Source: Amphritea sp.
GTDB lineage: Bacteria; Pseudomonadota; Gammaproteobacteria; Pseudomonadales; Balneatricaceae
NCBI GenBank assembly: GCA_025800245.1
Contig: JAOXSA010000130.1
Location: forward strand, 1-55,016
Length of the DNA stretch: 55,016 bases
Direction: 5' to 3'
Positions 37,141-45,835 of the stretch are shown here, in pieces. The notes beneath the pieces are model-generated. The model saw only the letters and a program-made list of their open reading frames with translations. It ran no database searches and was not told where the DNA came from. Both the position numbers and the translations under genes were made by a program. How positions within the stretch are numbered: position 1 is the stretch's first letter; each line of letters starts with the position of its first letter.

Positions 37141-38472
37141 TTATATTCCGTAGGCCTGCCGCAACAGGGAGATCGGATGTTCGGTGTCATGACCATCATC
37201 CAGGCCATGCTCAATGTGTTGTCCGGCCATCGGGCAGTCACTGCCATAATGATCGACTTCTGCCCGGTTCACGGCGCCGACTACCGGACGCACAATCTTC
37301 ATCGCTGCCTCATAGGTTTCCTGTTTCACAGCGTAAGTCCCGTCGTGACCGGAGCAGCGTTCGATCACGGAGATCTCTGTATCCGGAATCAGCTCCAGTA
37401 TCTGGCGAGTCTTCTGACCCATATTCTGCACTCTCTGATGACAGGCGGCATGGTAGGCAACTTTGCCCAGCGACTGGCTGAAGTCGGTTTTCAGCATCCC
37501 CGCTTTATGGCGGATCATCAGGTACTCAAAGGGATCGTAGATCGCTTTACTGACCCGCAGGACATCGGGGTCATTAGGAAACAGCAGCGGCAGTTCCTGC
37601 TTGAACATCAGCACGCAGGAGGGGATCGGCGCGAGAATATCCCAGCCCTCATCAACCAGTTTCAGCAGTTCCGGAATATTGGCATCTTTCGCGCGGGCAA
37701 CTGATTCAAGGTCGCCAAGCTCAAGCTTGGGCATACCGCAGCACTGTTCCCTTTCGGTCAGCCTGACCGGAATGTTGTTGTGACGTAACACGGCGATCAG
37801 ATCTTCTCCGATCACCGGCTCATTACGGTTGCCGTAGCAGGTTGTAAACAGAGCAACCCGACCCTGAGTCGGGCCAGCAGGAATCGGGTAACCATCGCTG
37901 TGGCTGTGCTCAGAGACCCGGTTACGTAATGGCTGGCTCTGAAATTCAGGCAATCGGGCATCTTCATGAATCTCAAGTGTGGCCTGAAGCGCCTTGCGAG
38001 CGGTTTTATTGCTGTTGAGGGCATTAACGGTTTTTGCGATCAGTGGCATCGATGCCAGTTTGCCGACCTGATCAGTGCTGGTCAGAATCCGGTCACGGAG
38101 TTTTACTTCGCCTTTTTTATACTTAACAGCCTTGGCTCGCAGCATCAGGTGAGGAAAGTCGATATTCCACTCATGAGGCGGCGTGTAGGGGCATTTGGTC
38201 ATGTAGCAAAGATCACATAGGTAGCAGTGATCCACGACTTTCCAGTAGTCCTGCTTTGCTACACCATCAACTTCGAAAGTATCGGATTCATCCACCAGAT
38301 CGAACAGGGTGGGAAAAGACTGGCACAGGCTGACGCAGCGGCGGCAACCGTGGCAGTGATCGAATACCCGTTCCAGTTCGCTGAACAGTGCGGTCTCGTC
38401 GTAGAACTGATCCGACTGCCAGTCGACAGGGTGACGGGTAGGGGCTTCGAGATTGCCTTCTTTTCTGGCCAT
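37141..38472 (-). CDS. Heterodisulfide-reductase-related iron-sulfur protein (GlpC/HdrD-like)
   Basis: 443 residues. The N-terminal ferredoxin-like half holds two 4Fe-4S motifs, CHGCRRCVSLCQSFP and CYLCDLCYMTKCPYTPPHEW (residues ~40-110); the C-terminal half has two CCG-type cysteine clusters, REQCCGMPKLELGD and the HAACHQRVQNMG...CSGHDG region. This architecture fits a soluble electron-transfer subunit. Start at 38472 follows CGGGAGAAC; an upstream extension is arginine-rich and unlike the family. It lies in the rubrerythrin-FeS-DUF3501 operon. Confidence 0.9.
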   Translation of the reverse strand: MARKEGNLEAPTRHPVDWQSDQFYDETALFSELERVFDHCHGCRRCVSLCQSFPTLFDLVDESDTFEVDGVAKQDYWKVVDHCYLCDLCYMTKCPYTPPHEWNIDFPHLMLRAKAVKYKKGEVKLRDRILTSTDQVGKLASMPLIAKTVNALNSNKTARKALQATLEIHEDARLPEFQSQPLRNRVSEHSHSDGYPIPAGPTQGRVALFTTCYGNRNEPVIGEDLIAVLRHNNIPVRLTEREQCCGMPKLELGDLESVARAKDANIPELLKLVDEGWDILAPIPSCVLMFKQELPLLFPNDPDVLRVSKAIYDPFEYLMIRHKAGMLKTDFSQSLGKVAYHAACHQRVQNMGQKTRQILELIPDTEISVIERCSGHDGTYAVKQETYEAAMKIVRPVVGAVNRAEVDHYGSDCPMAGQHIEHGLDDGHDTEHPISLLRQAYGI

Positions 38473-38540
38473 GGGCGTTCTCCCGATCGGGGTTCCGGGC
38501 CTCCGTGCCGTCATCGACGGCGACAGAGGAGGGTGGGCTG

Positions 38541-38957
38541 TTAAGCCATTTCGTCCAGAGCTTTCTGATAGCGGTTGGCGTGGGAACGCTCGGCTTTGGC
38601 CAGGGTTTCAAACCAGTCGGCGACCTCATCAAAGCCTTCGTCCCGGGCGTCTTTGGCCATACCGGGATACATATCGGTGTACTCGTGAGTTTCACCGGCG
38701 ACTGCGCTTTTCAGGTTGTCCTGTGTGTCACCGAATGGCATGCCGGTGGCCGGATCACCACACTGTTCCAGATATTCCAGATGGCCGTGGGCATGGCCAG
38801 TCTCACCTTCAGCGGTGGAGCGGAACAGGGCTGCGATATCGGGATGGCCTTCAATATCAGCTTTGTTAGCAAAGTAGAGATAGCGGCGGTTAGCCTGGGA
38901 TTCACCGGCAAAGGCATCTTTAAGATGCTGCTCGGTTTTGCTGCCTTTAAGAGTCAT
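38541..38957 (-). CDS. Rubrerythrin-family protein
   Basis: 138-residue di-iron four-helix-bundle protein: residues E/E..H are visible in [37 protein letters not shown] and the second pair [33 protein letters not shown]. No C-terminal rubredoxin domain, so it is the short (rubrerythrin-like, peroxide-reducing) type. The ATG at 38957 follows GAGGT at proper spacing; a GTG nine bases upstream is less likely. First gene of the operon; the 180 bp upstream shows no regulator site I can name. Confidence 0.9.
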   Translation of the reverse strand: MTLKGSKTEQHLKDAFAGESQANRRYLYFANKADIEGHPDIAALFRSTAEGETGHAHGHLEYLEQCGDPATGMPFGDTQDNLKSAVAGETHEYTDMYPGMAKDARDEGFDEVADWFETLAKAERSHANRYQKALDEMA

Positions 38958-39137
38958 GACGTGCACCTCGCTCGTTAGGGTTGGCAGGGACCAACTTAAA
39001 AGCTAGTGCAGGCTCAGAGCTCAGACTAAATAGATAGTTTCTAGCGCGGTAATAGAGAAAAGCTATTTGCCCGGGAAAGGGCTTTCAGGTCAGCAGGTTA
39101 GGCTGTTTAAGGGAGCAGGATCGGGTAAAACAGTTAC

Positions 39138-40457
39138 TCAGTCCTCATCTTCGGTTTCTTCAATGCTTGCTTTGCTGGTGATCAGTTCGGCTGGAAAGTG
39201 ACAGGTGAAAGTGCTGCCTTTACCCAGCTGGCTCTTGATGGTCAGCTTGCCGCCGTGACGCAGCATAACATGCTTAACGATGGCCAGGCCCAGGCCGGTA
39301 CCACCGCTGTCGGAAGAGCGACTTTCATCGACCCGGTAGAAACGTTCCTGCAGGCGGGGCAGGTGGATGGTATCGATACCCGGGCCATCATCCTGCACCG
39401 AGAAGTGACCACCCTGTTTATTGGTCCACCAGCGCAGCTTGATGGTGCCATTAGCCGGAGTATAACGGACAGCGTTGAAGACCAGATTGGAAAACGCGCT
39501 GTAGATCTCTGATTCCTGTCCCAACAGTGACTGACTCGGTTCCAGCTCCAGTTCAACCTGGTGCTCTTTGGACTGCCCCAGCACCAGCGCGTCATCACGG
39601 ATACGTTCGATCATCGAATGAACCGGCACTGGCAGCTCGTCAGAGATATGCGGACTGGCTTCCAGACGGGACAGCAGCAACAGGTCGGAAACCAGATTTT
39701 CCATCCGCTTGGACTGGTTTTCCATCTGGCTGAGGCCGCGCTGAAGCGGGCGTGGCAGGTCCTGATCCAGGAAGGTCTCAAGATACCCCCTGATAACAGT
39801 GAGTGGCGTACGCAGCTCGTGAGAGGCGTTAGCAACGAAATCCTGTCGGGTCTGCTCCAGTTGTTTGATGCGGGTGATATCCCGGGCTACCAGAATCCGG
39901 TCATCGGCACCGAATCGGGTAATCCGGTATTCCAGTACTTTTTCTTCGTTGATCGGGGAGTTCAGCTGCAGTGGCTCATCGTACTGGCCCTTGCGGTAAT
40001 AGCGGACAAAACGCGGGTCACGCAGCAGGTTCATCACTGAACGGCCACGGTCAGTCTGCACTTTCATGCCCAGCAGATGCTCAGCGGCGCGGTTCCACCA
40101 TTCCAGATGATTCTGGCTGTCGATAATGACGATGGCATCACTCAGCGCCGCAGAGGACTGCTGGAAGCGATGAATCACATTGCGCAGGGATTGGGTTCGC
40201 AGTTGCTGACGCTTCTGATTACGGGCGATCTCATCGAACAGTTCGCCCCAGTAGCCTTCGCTTTCCGGGACTTCGGTGTGCTCGTTGCGCATCAGCCATT
40301 GCTGCAGACGGTTAAACTGCTTGACCTGATAGGCCGCCCAGACAATCAGGGCGGCAGCAAGGGTCCAGCCAGGATAGCCGATAATCAGCCCTATTATCAG
40401 GGCAACAACCACTGTTAGCAGCAGATTGCTGGCTATCGAATGGTTGGTATTGTACAT
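39138..40457 (-). CDS. phoR: Phosphate regulon sensor kinase PhoR
   Basis: 439-residue membrane kinase that phosphorylates PhoB when phosphate is scarce. Two membrane helices near residues 10-46 are followed by a PAS domain (~100-195), the H-box with H213 in NASHELRTPLTVIRGYLETF, the N-box FSNLVFNAVRYTP, DDGPGI, RFYRVDESRSSDSGGTGLGL. The C-terminal tail is acidic (EETEDED). It lies 9 bp after phoB and is co-transcribed with it. Confidence 0.95.
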   Translation of the reverse strand: MYNTNHSIASNLLLTVVVALIIGLIIGYPGWTLAAALIVWAAYQVKQFNRLQQWLMRNEHTEVPESEGYWGELFDEIARNQKRQQLRTQSLRNVIHRFQQSSAALSDAIVIIDSQNHLEWWNRAAEHLLGMKVQTDRGRSVMNLLRDPRFVRYYRKGQYDEPLQLNSPINEEKVLEYRITRFGADDRILVARDITRIKQLEQTRQDFVANASHELRTPLTVIRGYLETFLDQDLPRPLQRGLSQMENQSKRMENLVSDLLLLSRLEASPHISDELPVPVHSMIERIRDDALVLGQSKEHQVELELEPSQSLLGQESEIYSAFSNLVFNAVRYTPANGTIKLRWWTNKQGGHFSVQDDGPGIDTIHLPRLQERFYRVDESRSSDSGGTGLGLAIVKHVMLRHGGKLTIKSQLGKGSTFTCHFPAELITSKASIEETEDED

Positions 40458-40466
40458 GGCTCAGCC

Positions 40467-41162
40467 TCAGGCGACTTGTGAAGAGAATCGATATCCGGTG
40501 CCGCGTACGGTTTGAATCAGGTAATCATGACGCTCGCCCAGAGCTTTACGCAGGCGGCGGATATGTACATCTACGGTCCGTTCCTCTACATATACATTAC
40601 CGCCCCATACCAGATCAAGCAGTTGGCTGCGGGTATAGGCACGATCCTGGTGCGTCATGAAGAACTGCAGCAGACGGAATTCGGTCGGGCCAAGATCCAG
40701 CGGCTTCAGTTCGGAGCTGACACGGTGAGAAACCGGGTCCAGAGTCAGGCTATCAACCGTGATCGGCTCTTCAACACCTTTCGGGGTAGTACGGCGCAGT
40801 ACGGTTTTAAGACGGGCGACCAGCTCCCGTGGCGAGAATGGCTTGGTGATGTAGTCATCGATACCGGATTCCAGACCCTGAATCTTGTTATCTTCATCAG
40901 TTTTGGCTGTCAGCATAATGATCGGAATATCTGAGGTCATCTCATCTTTGCGCAGACGACGCGCAAATTCGATACCGCTGACGCCAGGCATCATCCAGTC
41001 AAGCAGGACCATATCCGGCTTGTTGTCGACGATGATTGGATGTGCTGCCTGAGCGGAATCCGCTTCCAGACACTCATAACCTGCCATCTCCAGAGCCACT
41101 GCGATCATCTCACGGATCGGAGCTTCATCATCTACAATCAGAACGCGCTTGCCGGACGTCAT
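40467..41162 (-). CDS. phoB: Phosphate regulon response regulator PhoB
   Basis: 231 residues: receiver with D55 in MVLLDWMMPGVSG and lysine in YITKPFSP, then the winged-helix output domain ending VWGGNVYVEERTVDVHIRRL and TVRGTGYRFS. It activates the pho genes by binding Pho boxes; one such box lies 67 bp upstream of its own ATG (41229-41246), so it is autoregulated. Followed immediately by phoR. Confidence 0.97.
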   Translation of the reverse strand: MTSGKRVLIVDDEAPIREMIAVALEMAGYECLEADSAQAAHPIIVDNKPDMVLLDWMMPGVSGIEFARRLRKDEMTSDIPIIMLTAKTDEDNKIQGLESGIDDYITKPFSPRELVARLKTVLRRTTPKGVEEPITVDSLTLDPVSHRVSSELKPLDLGPTEFRLLQFFMTHQDRAYTRSQLLDLVWGGNVYVEERTVDVHIRRLRKALGERHDYLIQTVRGTGYRFSSQVA

Positions 41163-41228
41163 GACCTTCTACCTCAGTTGTTTCGATATGTTCGATATTT
41201 TCAGACGGACATATTAGATTATGAAACT

Positions 41229-41246
41229 GTTACAGAAATATGACAG
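41229..41246 (-). promoter_or_regulatory. Pho box upstream of phoB
   Basis: On the minus strand: CTGTCAT, 4-base spacer ATTT, CTGTAAC, the PhoB direct-repeat site. TAATAT, a plausible -10, lies about 11 bases downstream of the second repeat. Indicates PhoB autoregulation. Confidence 0.88.
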
Positions 41247-41274
41247 CTGCCCGGTTCTGACTTAAAAGCATGGC

Positions 41275-42162
41275 TTAAAAGCTGAGATAGTGAAGAAAAA
41301 TGCCGAAAAAGATAGCCATACCGGCATAATGGTTATTCAGGAAGGCTTTGAAGCAGGCATCTCGGTCCCGGTCGCGAATCAGATATTGCTGGTAGCCAAA
41401 TAGTCCCGCCATCACCAGCACTCCGAGATAGAACCAGAACGACATCGCCAGTTGCGCCCCCAGCATAATGAACACAATCAGCGTCAGTAACTGCAGAGCA
41501 CCCACGATTACTTTATCCATATCGCCAAACAGAATAGCGGTGGATTTCACGCCGATTCTGAGATCATCATCCCGGTCCACCATGGCATACATGGTGTCAT
41601 AAGCAACGGTCCAGAGTACGGTGGCGGTATAGATCAGCCAGGCGCTGCGGGGCACCGCTTCGAGGGTGGCACTGAAGGCCATCGGCACTGCCCAGGCAAA
41701 GGCCATACCCAATACCACCTGAGGCAGGTGAGTATAGCGCTTCATAAACGGGTAGCAGGCCGCCAGAGCTACGCCACCGAATGACAGCATAATGGTCATG
41801 CTGTTGGTGAACAGCACCAGAATAAAGGCCAGTAGAATCAGGCCCACAAATAGCCACAGCGCTTCTCTGGCGCTGATTCTGCCTGCCGGAATCGGACGCT
41901 GAGCGGTGCGCTTAACATGGCCATCGATTTTACGGTCGGCAAAATCATTGATAACACAGCCTGCCGAACGCATCAGGAAGGTACCGAGAATAAAGATAAT
42001 CAGCAGACCGGGCGTTGGGATCGCTTCTGCAGCAATCCATAATGCCCACAGTGCCGGCCACAGTAGCAGGTAGGTTCCGATCGGCTTTTCAATCCGCATC
42101 AGTTGGCCACAGGCGATCAGTTTATCCTGCCGGAGACGATTGGCGTAGGGTGATGGTTGCAT
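41275..42162 (-). CDS. ubiA: 4-hydroxybenzoate octaprenyltransferase UbiA
   Basis: 295-residue polytopic membrane prenyltransferase of ubiquinone synthesis. The two aspartate-rich motifs are [19 protein letters not shown] (residues ~71-89) and [20 protein letters not shown] (~187-206). About nine membrane segments. It follows ubiC by 22 bp and should be co-transcribed with it; it is not part of the pho operon. Confidence 0.95.
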   Translation of the reverse strand: MQPSPYANRLRQDKLIACGQLMRIEKPIGTYLLLWPALWALWIAAEAIPTPGLLIIFILGTFLMRSAGCVINDFADRKIDGHVKRTAQRPIPAGRISAREALWLFVGLILLAFILVLFTNSMTIMLSFGGVALAACYPFMKRYTHLPQVVLGMAFAWAVPMAFSATLEAVPRSAWLIYTATVLWTVAYDTMYAMVDRDDDLRIGVKSTAILFGDMDKVIVGALQLLTLIVFIMLGAQLAMSFWFYLGVLVMAGLFGYQQYLIRDRDRDACFKAFLNNHYAGMAIFFGIFLHYLSF

Positions 42163-42184
42163 GGTGTGATTCCGGAGCTCTGAG

Positions 42185-42733
42185 TCAGTTCGCCAGATAG
42201 TTTACCTGTTGCAGGCTGGGCAGGAAAACCTCGGCGACCAACAGCGGCTTATTGCTCAGGTAGAACACTGAACGGCGTGCCCATACGGTCTCTCCGGTGG
42301 TCAGGTTCAGACGGCTGACCTGCAGAGCGCCGCGACGCATAGTCGGATCGCGGAACAGTACGCTGCCCAGGGAGCGATTACCCAGATAGTTAAGCTTGCG
42401 CTGTTTTCCGGTCAGTGTTGATGCCGGAATAATGGTTCTGGCAAACACCCAGGGCTGTCCGTTACCGATCAGCTGGACCTCACGGATCAAAGCCCGCTGG
42501 CGTGGAGGTATACCTAGTGCACGGGCTTCAGAGCGGGTTGGACGCCCCCATAGCTGGCGTACCACTTCGACCCGGAAATCGCCCTGGCTGGCGTTGATCA
42601 GGCGCTGAGTCAGTGAACCCGGATCCAGCAGCCATTTACGCCACTCCGGTGGTGCATCGGTGGCAGCAGGGCGGCGCAGGGTATACCAGCGGACATCAAA
42701 GCTGTTCTGATTCAGGGCGGCGGGTATGGGCAT
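42185..42733 (-). CDS. ubiC: Chorismate--pyruvate lyase UbiC
   Basis: 182-residue enzyme making 4-hydroxybenzoate and pyruvate from chorismate, first committed step of ubiquinone synthesis. Family wording: [32 protein letters not shown] and AEVFLPSL. The start at 42733 (MPIPAALNQ) follows GAGAATTTC; the frame is open 24 codons further upstream, but that extension is encoded by the terminal inverted repeat of the 263-bp element and is not family-like. Confidence 0.92.
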   Translation of the reverse strand: MPIPAALNQNSFDVRWYTLRRPAATDAPPEWRKWLLDPGSLTQRLINASQGDFRVEVVRQLWGRPTRSEARALGIPPRQRALIREVQLIGNGQPWVFARTIIPASTLTGKQRKLNYLGNRSLGSVLFRDPTMRRGALQVSRLNLTTGETVWARRSVFYLSNKPLLVAEVFLPSLQQVNYLAN

Positions 42734-42755
42734 CGAAATTCTCAGCAAAAAGAAA

Positions 42756-43018
42756 GGAACCTGTAAATAAGCCCCGTCAGCTTTCTGGCTTACGGGAAGG
42801 TTCATAATCGCGGCGAAGCTTCGCAGGCATACCGGGGTACGTCAAGAGGCTTCAACAAAGAGTATGAGCCTTCCCGTATGCCCCGCAGGGTGAACATTAC
42901 AGCCTGCATCTACTGTGTTACAGCGCTGGCTAATGGGAAGCCATTACCGGCACGCTGTGTCGTGTAGCTACAGGCTGTACTGTTCACAGAAAACTAACGG
43001 GACTTGTTTATAGGTTCC
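42756..43018. repeat. 263-bp element with long terminal inverted repeats and two internal hairpins
   Basis: Terminal arms 42756-42787 and 42987-43018 match as inverted repeats at 27 of 32 positions, with all differences being transitions. Inside are two hairpins. Hairpin 1 pairs TACGGGAAGGTTCAT (42791-42805) with ATGAGCCTTCCCGTA (42864-42878). Hairpin 2 runs 42890-42987 with stems GTGAAC/GTTCAC, ACAGCCTG/CAGGCTGT, CTAC/GTAG, ACAGCG/CGCTGT and TAATGG/CCATTA around a GAAG loop. Together they form a three-way junction. No open frame explains it and no target duplication is obvious. It could be a MITE-like element or a structured RNA; it overlies the ubiC and DUF1415 upstream regions. Confidence 0.72.
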
Positions 43019-43085
43019 ATAGTACCCTAGCCGGGCTTCTTAGCCAAAGAGAAGCGCTTCAGTTCCTGTCGAGAGTCAATCCGTG

Positions 43086-43652
43086 ATGAAAAAACAATAC
43101 AGCAATGCCGAAGTCGAACAGATCACCCGTCAGTGGGTTGAGGCCATGGTGGTGGGGCTGAATCTCTGCCCGTTTGCGGCGCCGGTGGTGAAGGATGAGT
43201 CACTGCGTTACAGCATCTCGGGCAGTGCCGATCCAGAGCAGCAGGTGGCTGAGTTTCTCAATGAGCTGGAGCTGATTCTGGCGGCGGATGAGACAGATAT
43301 TGCCACTACTCTGTTTGTGGTTCCCGAAGGGCTTGAGTCTTTCGATGATTATCTCGATACCCTGGCGCTGTTTGAAGATCTGCTGGAGCAGGCCGGTCTG
43401 TCGGGTATCTTCCAGCTGGCCAGCTTCCACCCTGATTACCTGTTTGATGGTGTGCCGGAAGACGATATGAGCCACTGGACCAACCGTTCGCCGTGGCCGA
43501 CTTTCCATATTATCCGTGAAGCGCAGATGAGTCGGGCGTTACAGCACTATAAAAACCCTGAACAGATTCCAGAACGTAACATGCAGTTACTGCGGGAATT
43601 GGGGCGGGAAGGGCTGATTGAACGCTTCCCACCATTCGCAGATTACAGCTGA
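43086..43652 (+). CDS. DUF1415 family protein
   Basis: 188-residue soluble protein of unknown function. Family wording is visible in VEAMVVGLNLCPFAAPVV, ELELILAADETDIATTL, FHPDYLFDGVPEDDMSHWTN and RSPWPTFHIIREAQMSRAL. The ATG at 43086 is preferred; a GTG three bases upstream is possible. GAGAG lies about 11 bases upstream. Its promoter must lie in or beyond the 263-bp element. Confidence 0.85.
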   Translation: MKKQYSNAEVEQITRQWVEAMVVGLNLCPFAAPVVKDESLRYSISGSADPEQQVAEFLNELELILAADETDIATTLFVVPEGLESFDDYLDTLALFEDLLEQAGLSGIFQLASFHPDYLFDGVPEDDMSHWTNRSPWPTFHIIREAQMSRALQHYKNPEQIPERNMQLLRELGREGLIERFPPFADYS

Positions 43653-43653
43653 G

Positions 43654-43672
43654 ACGCTTTTATTGAGCGTCG
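43654..43672. terminator. Small hairpin between convergent genes
   Basis: GACGCT (43654-43659), 7-base loop TTTATTG, AGCGTC (43667-43672). It overlaps the last codons and stop of the GGDEF gene on the other strand. It is weak evidence for shared termination. Confidence 0.4.
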
Positions 43673-45189
43673 GCCTCATAGCAGCGGGCCTGATTACGGC
43701 CGGCATCTTTGGCCTGATACAAGGCGGTATCCGCCTGTTCCAGCAGTAGCCGGGGGGAGACGCCCTTCTGGCTGGGCATCAGTGTGGCGATACCCAGACT
43801 GGCGGTGACCGCTGCGCCATTATTGACGTTGTCGCTATGACGGATGTTCAGTTCAGCAATTTTCTTCTGAATATTTTCAGCCAGAACCAGAGCTCCAGCC
43901 TGGTCCGTTTCCGGCGCCAGCAGGCAGAATTCTTCGCCACCATAGCGGCTGACAATATCCTGAGCGCGGCGGGCGCAGCCTTTGATCGCCTGGGCGATCT
44001 GTTTCAGACACTGATCGCCATACAGGTGACCGAGACTGTCGTTAAATGCTTTAAAGTGATCGATGTCCAGCAGGATCAGGGAGATCGGCAGGCGGGAGCG
44101 CTGGCCCCGTCGCCACTCCGTTTCGAAGGTGCGTTCGAACTCCCGGCGGTTAAAGACCTGAGTCAGATTATCGATACTGGCGGCCCGTGCCAGCAGGTCG
44201 TGAGAGCGTTTCAATTGCAACAGGATATTCAGCCTGGCCTGAATAATCGAGGCTTCGCGACTCTGATGCAGATAGTCGGAGATTCCGGCGTCGTAGAGCT
44301 CTGCTTCCTGATTGTCGGAAAGCGGTTCACCGATGACTGCCAGCGGGATCTGTTTTTCCCGCATCAGGTGCGATAACTCCCGGCATTGTTCGATCAGATT
44401 GGTTGCCTGGCCATCATTATGCAGCAGTACCAGATCCGGGCAGCGGTCGTCGGACATGATCAGTTCACTGAGCGCCATCAGGGATTGCGGCAGCAGAATG
44501 TTGCTGTCATCCCGCAGTGAGGCGAGTACGCTCCAGAGCTCGGCTACTGCCTCTCCGCCGTACAGGGCGATAGTCATGCGTTCCTGCAGCCGTGAACCGC
44601 TGGTCAGCTCGGTGGGGGTGATATCTTCACCGTTCAGGAAGGCACTGACCGATTCCCGGTTTAGCAGTCCTACCAGTTTGCGGCCATCAGAGGCGAGGAT
44701 AGCCGGGGTACGCAGGCCGAAGTTACCGCCTTCCCATTCCCCCTGCCAACGGGTCAGAATCTCTTCACAGAGCTCGTCTGTCTCAATTTCGGTGGGCAGG
44801 CCGGCTTCTTCCAGGCAATGGAAAATAACCGAAGGGTTACCGGGTTCCTTGCCTTCAACCCAGAGAGCACGGTACATGCTGCGAAGGAATGTCTGTGCCT
44901 GTTCAGGATTAATCAGCTGCGCGGCGATAACACAGAGGGTCGGGAAATAGCTGTCGCCCCGGTTCATGGGCAGGGAAATGCTGACCTCTGGTACCCGCGA
45001 GCGGATACTGAACACATCGCTGGCAAGTTCTGCCATGCTTTCGGCGGAGCCCAGATAAGAGCCCATCTCGTGGTGATGTTCTACCAACCGCCATTCCACG
45101 CGGTGCAGCAGGTTGTAGCTGCTCAGCGTTTCATACAGCGCATAACTGAAAGGACAGTTAAGGTCGGCATAGACGACATAATCCGCCAT
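43660..45189 (-). CDS. Diguanylate cyclase with thioredoxin-like (DsbA/HCCA) N-terminus
   Basis: 509 residues. Residues ~1-200 have the DsbA-like fold of the 2-hydroxychromene-2-carboxylate isomerase/FrnE group, with the active-site-type sequence DLNCPFSYAL where the second cysteine is serine (C12-P-F-S15). Residues ~200-335 resemble a pseudo-receiver (LVLLHNDGQATNLIEQC; GISDYLHQ). Residues ~340-509 are a GGDEF domain: SLILLDIDHFKAFNDSLGH and the active-site SRYGGEEFCLLAPETD (about residue 411), followed by QADTALYQAKDAGRN. The GGEEF site is intact, so it should make c-di-GMP, perhaps gated by redox or small-molecule binding. No signal or membrane helix, so cytosolic. Confidence 0.85.
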   Translation of the reverse strand: MADYVVYADLNCPFSYALYETLSSYNLLHRVEWRLVEHHHEMGSYLGSAESMAELASDVFSIRSRVPEVSISLPMNRGDSYFPTLCVIAAQLINPEQAQTFLRSMYRALWVEGKEPGNPSVIFHCLEEAGLPTEIETDELCEEILTRWQGEWEGGNFGLRTPAILASDGRKLVGLLNRESVSAFLNGEDITPTELTSGSRLQERMTIALYGGEAVAELWSVLASLRDDSNILLPQSLMALSELIMSDDRCPDLVLLHNDGQATNLIEQCRELSHLMREKQIPLAVIGEPLSDNQEAELYDAGISDYLHQSREASIIQARLNILLQLKRSHDLLARAASIDNLTQVFNRREFERTFETEWRRGQRSRLPISLILLDIDHFKAFNDSLGHLYGDQCLKQIAQAIKGCARRAQDIVSRYGGEEFCLLAPETDQAGALVLAENIQKKIAELNIRHSDNVNNGAAVTASLGIATLMPSQKGVSPRLLLEQADTALYQAKDAGRNQARCYEADAQ

Positions 45190-45570
45190 GGTTTGTTCCT
45201 TTTCCCTGTGTTGATGAAATTCCGGTTACTGAGTCCGGGTCGCGTCCCTGCCTGAGGCGAACAACCGTTGCATGATACCGGATCTGTTGCGCTAGTCTTA
45301 ACTGTTTCGGCTGGCTGCCAGAAAGGATAAGTTTTTTGTTAGACCATTTCGCGATGTAGTCCGTCTAAAACGTACTACAACCCTGAATGCGGTTTAAGGT
45401 AGAATGCGGGAACAAGGGTGATGTTGGTGGAAGCAGACACCACCCTGCTATAGAGCGGGTCGAGTAGTACGCAGAATAATAATATCAGATAGGGCGGATC
45501 TGGGTTGACAGAGAGTAGATCGGGTCGCTCACTCCAGCGTGGCAAGAAGCCGGGCGAAGCAGTGTGCGAT
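45190..45570. promoter_or_regulatory. Intergenic region with a nested inverted-repeat structure
   Basis: 381 bp without a convincing gene; the frame leading into the 66-residue gene from 45505 is open but begins with TTG. Positions 45371-45378 (CGTACTAC) and 45464-45471 (GTAGTACG) are perfect inverted repeats enclosing ACCCT/AGGGT (45380-45384/45415-45419) and GGTGG/CCACC (45426-45430/45440-45444). Two direct copies of AATGCGG (45386-45392, 45403-45409) lie within the first inner loop. This could be leader RNA or a regulatory site for the small plus-strand gene. Confidence 0.35.
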
Positions 45571-45771
45571 ATGAAAGGGGAGCTGTGGGAACTGGACGCA
45601 GCTTTTTTAATGAACATGAAACAGATGCAGCCGGGTTGGTTTGGCGGCAATCTTCCGGAAGAGGTACTGGAAGAGTTAAAGAATACCGGACGCTTCAGCG
45701 CAAACGGTTTTCAGCTAACAGCTCAGCCCGGCGGTAAAGGGAAAATTATGCTGCAGTTAAAGCAGGCATAA
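45571..45771 (+). CDS. Small uncharacterised protein (66 residues)
   Basis: 66-residue acidic protein starting MKGELWELDAAFLMNM and containing MQPGWFGGNLPEEVLEEL. No family recognised. The start is chosen at the first ATG; an in-frame upstream region exists but reads as unstructured basic sequence. No clear ribosome site. A bidirectional terminator follows 20 bases after the stop, supporting a real transcript. Confidence 0.5.
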   Translation: MKGELWELDAAFLMNMKQMQPGWFGGNLPEEVLEELKNTGRFSANGFQLTAQPGGKGKIMLQLKQA

Positions 45772-45790
45772 CCCACTGAATTCAGAAATA

Positions 45791-45817
45791 AAAAAGGCAG
45801 CCATGGGCTGCCTTTTT
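45791..45817. terminator. Bidirectional terminator between the small gene and phoU
   Basis: AAAAAGGCAGCC (45791-45802), ATG loop, GGCTGCCTTTTT (45806-45817). It is a perfect symmetric stem with A/T runs on both sides. It ends both the plus-strand 66-residue gene and the minus-strand pst-phoU operon. Confidence 0.93.
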
Positions 45818-45835
45818 CTTGTCCGTAGAAGAGGA

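Noticed and set aside
42734-42805. 24-codon N-terminal extension of UbiC
   Set aside because: Encoded mostly by the terminal inverted repeat of the 263-bp element; the start at 42733 has better context.
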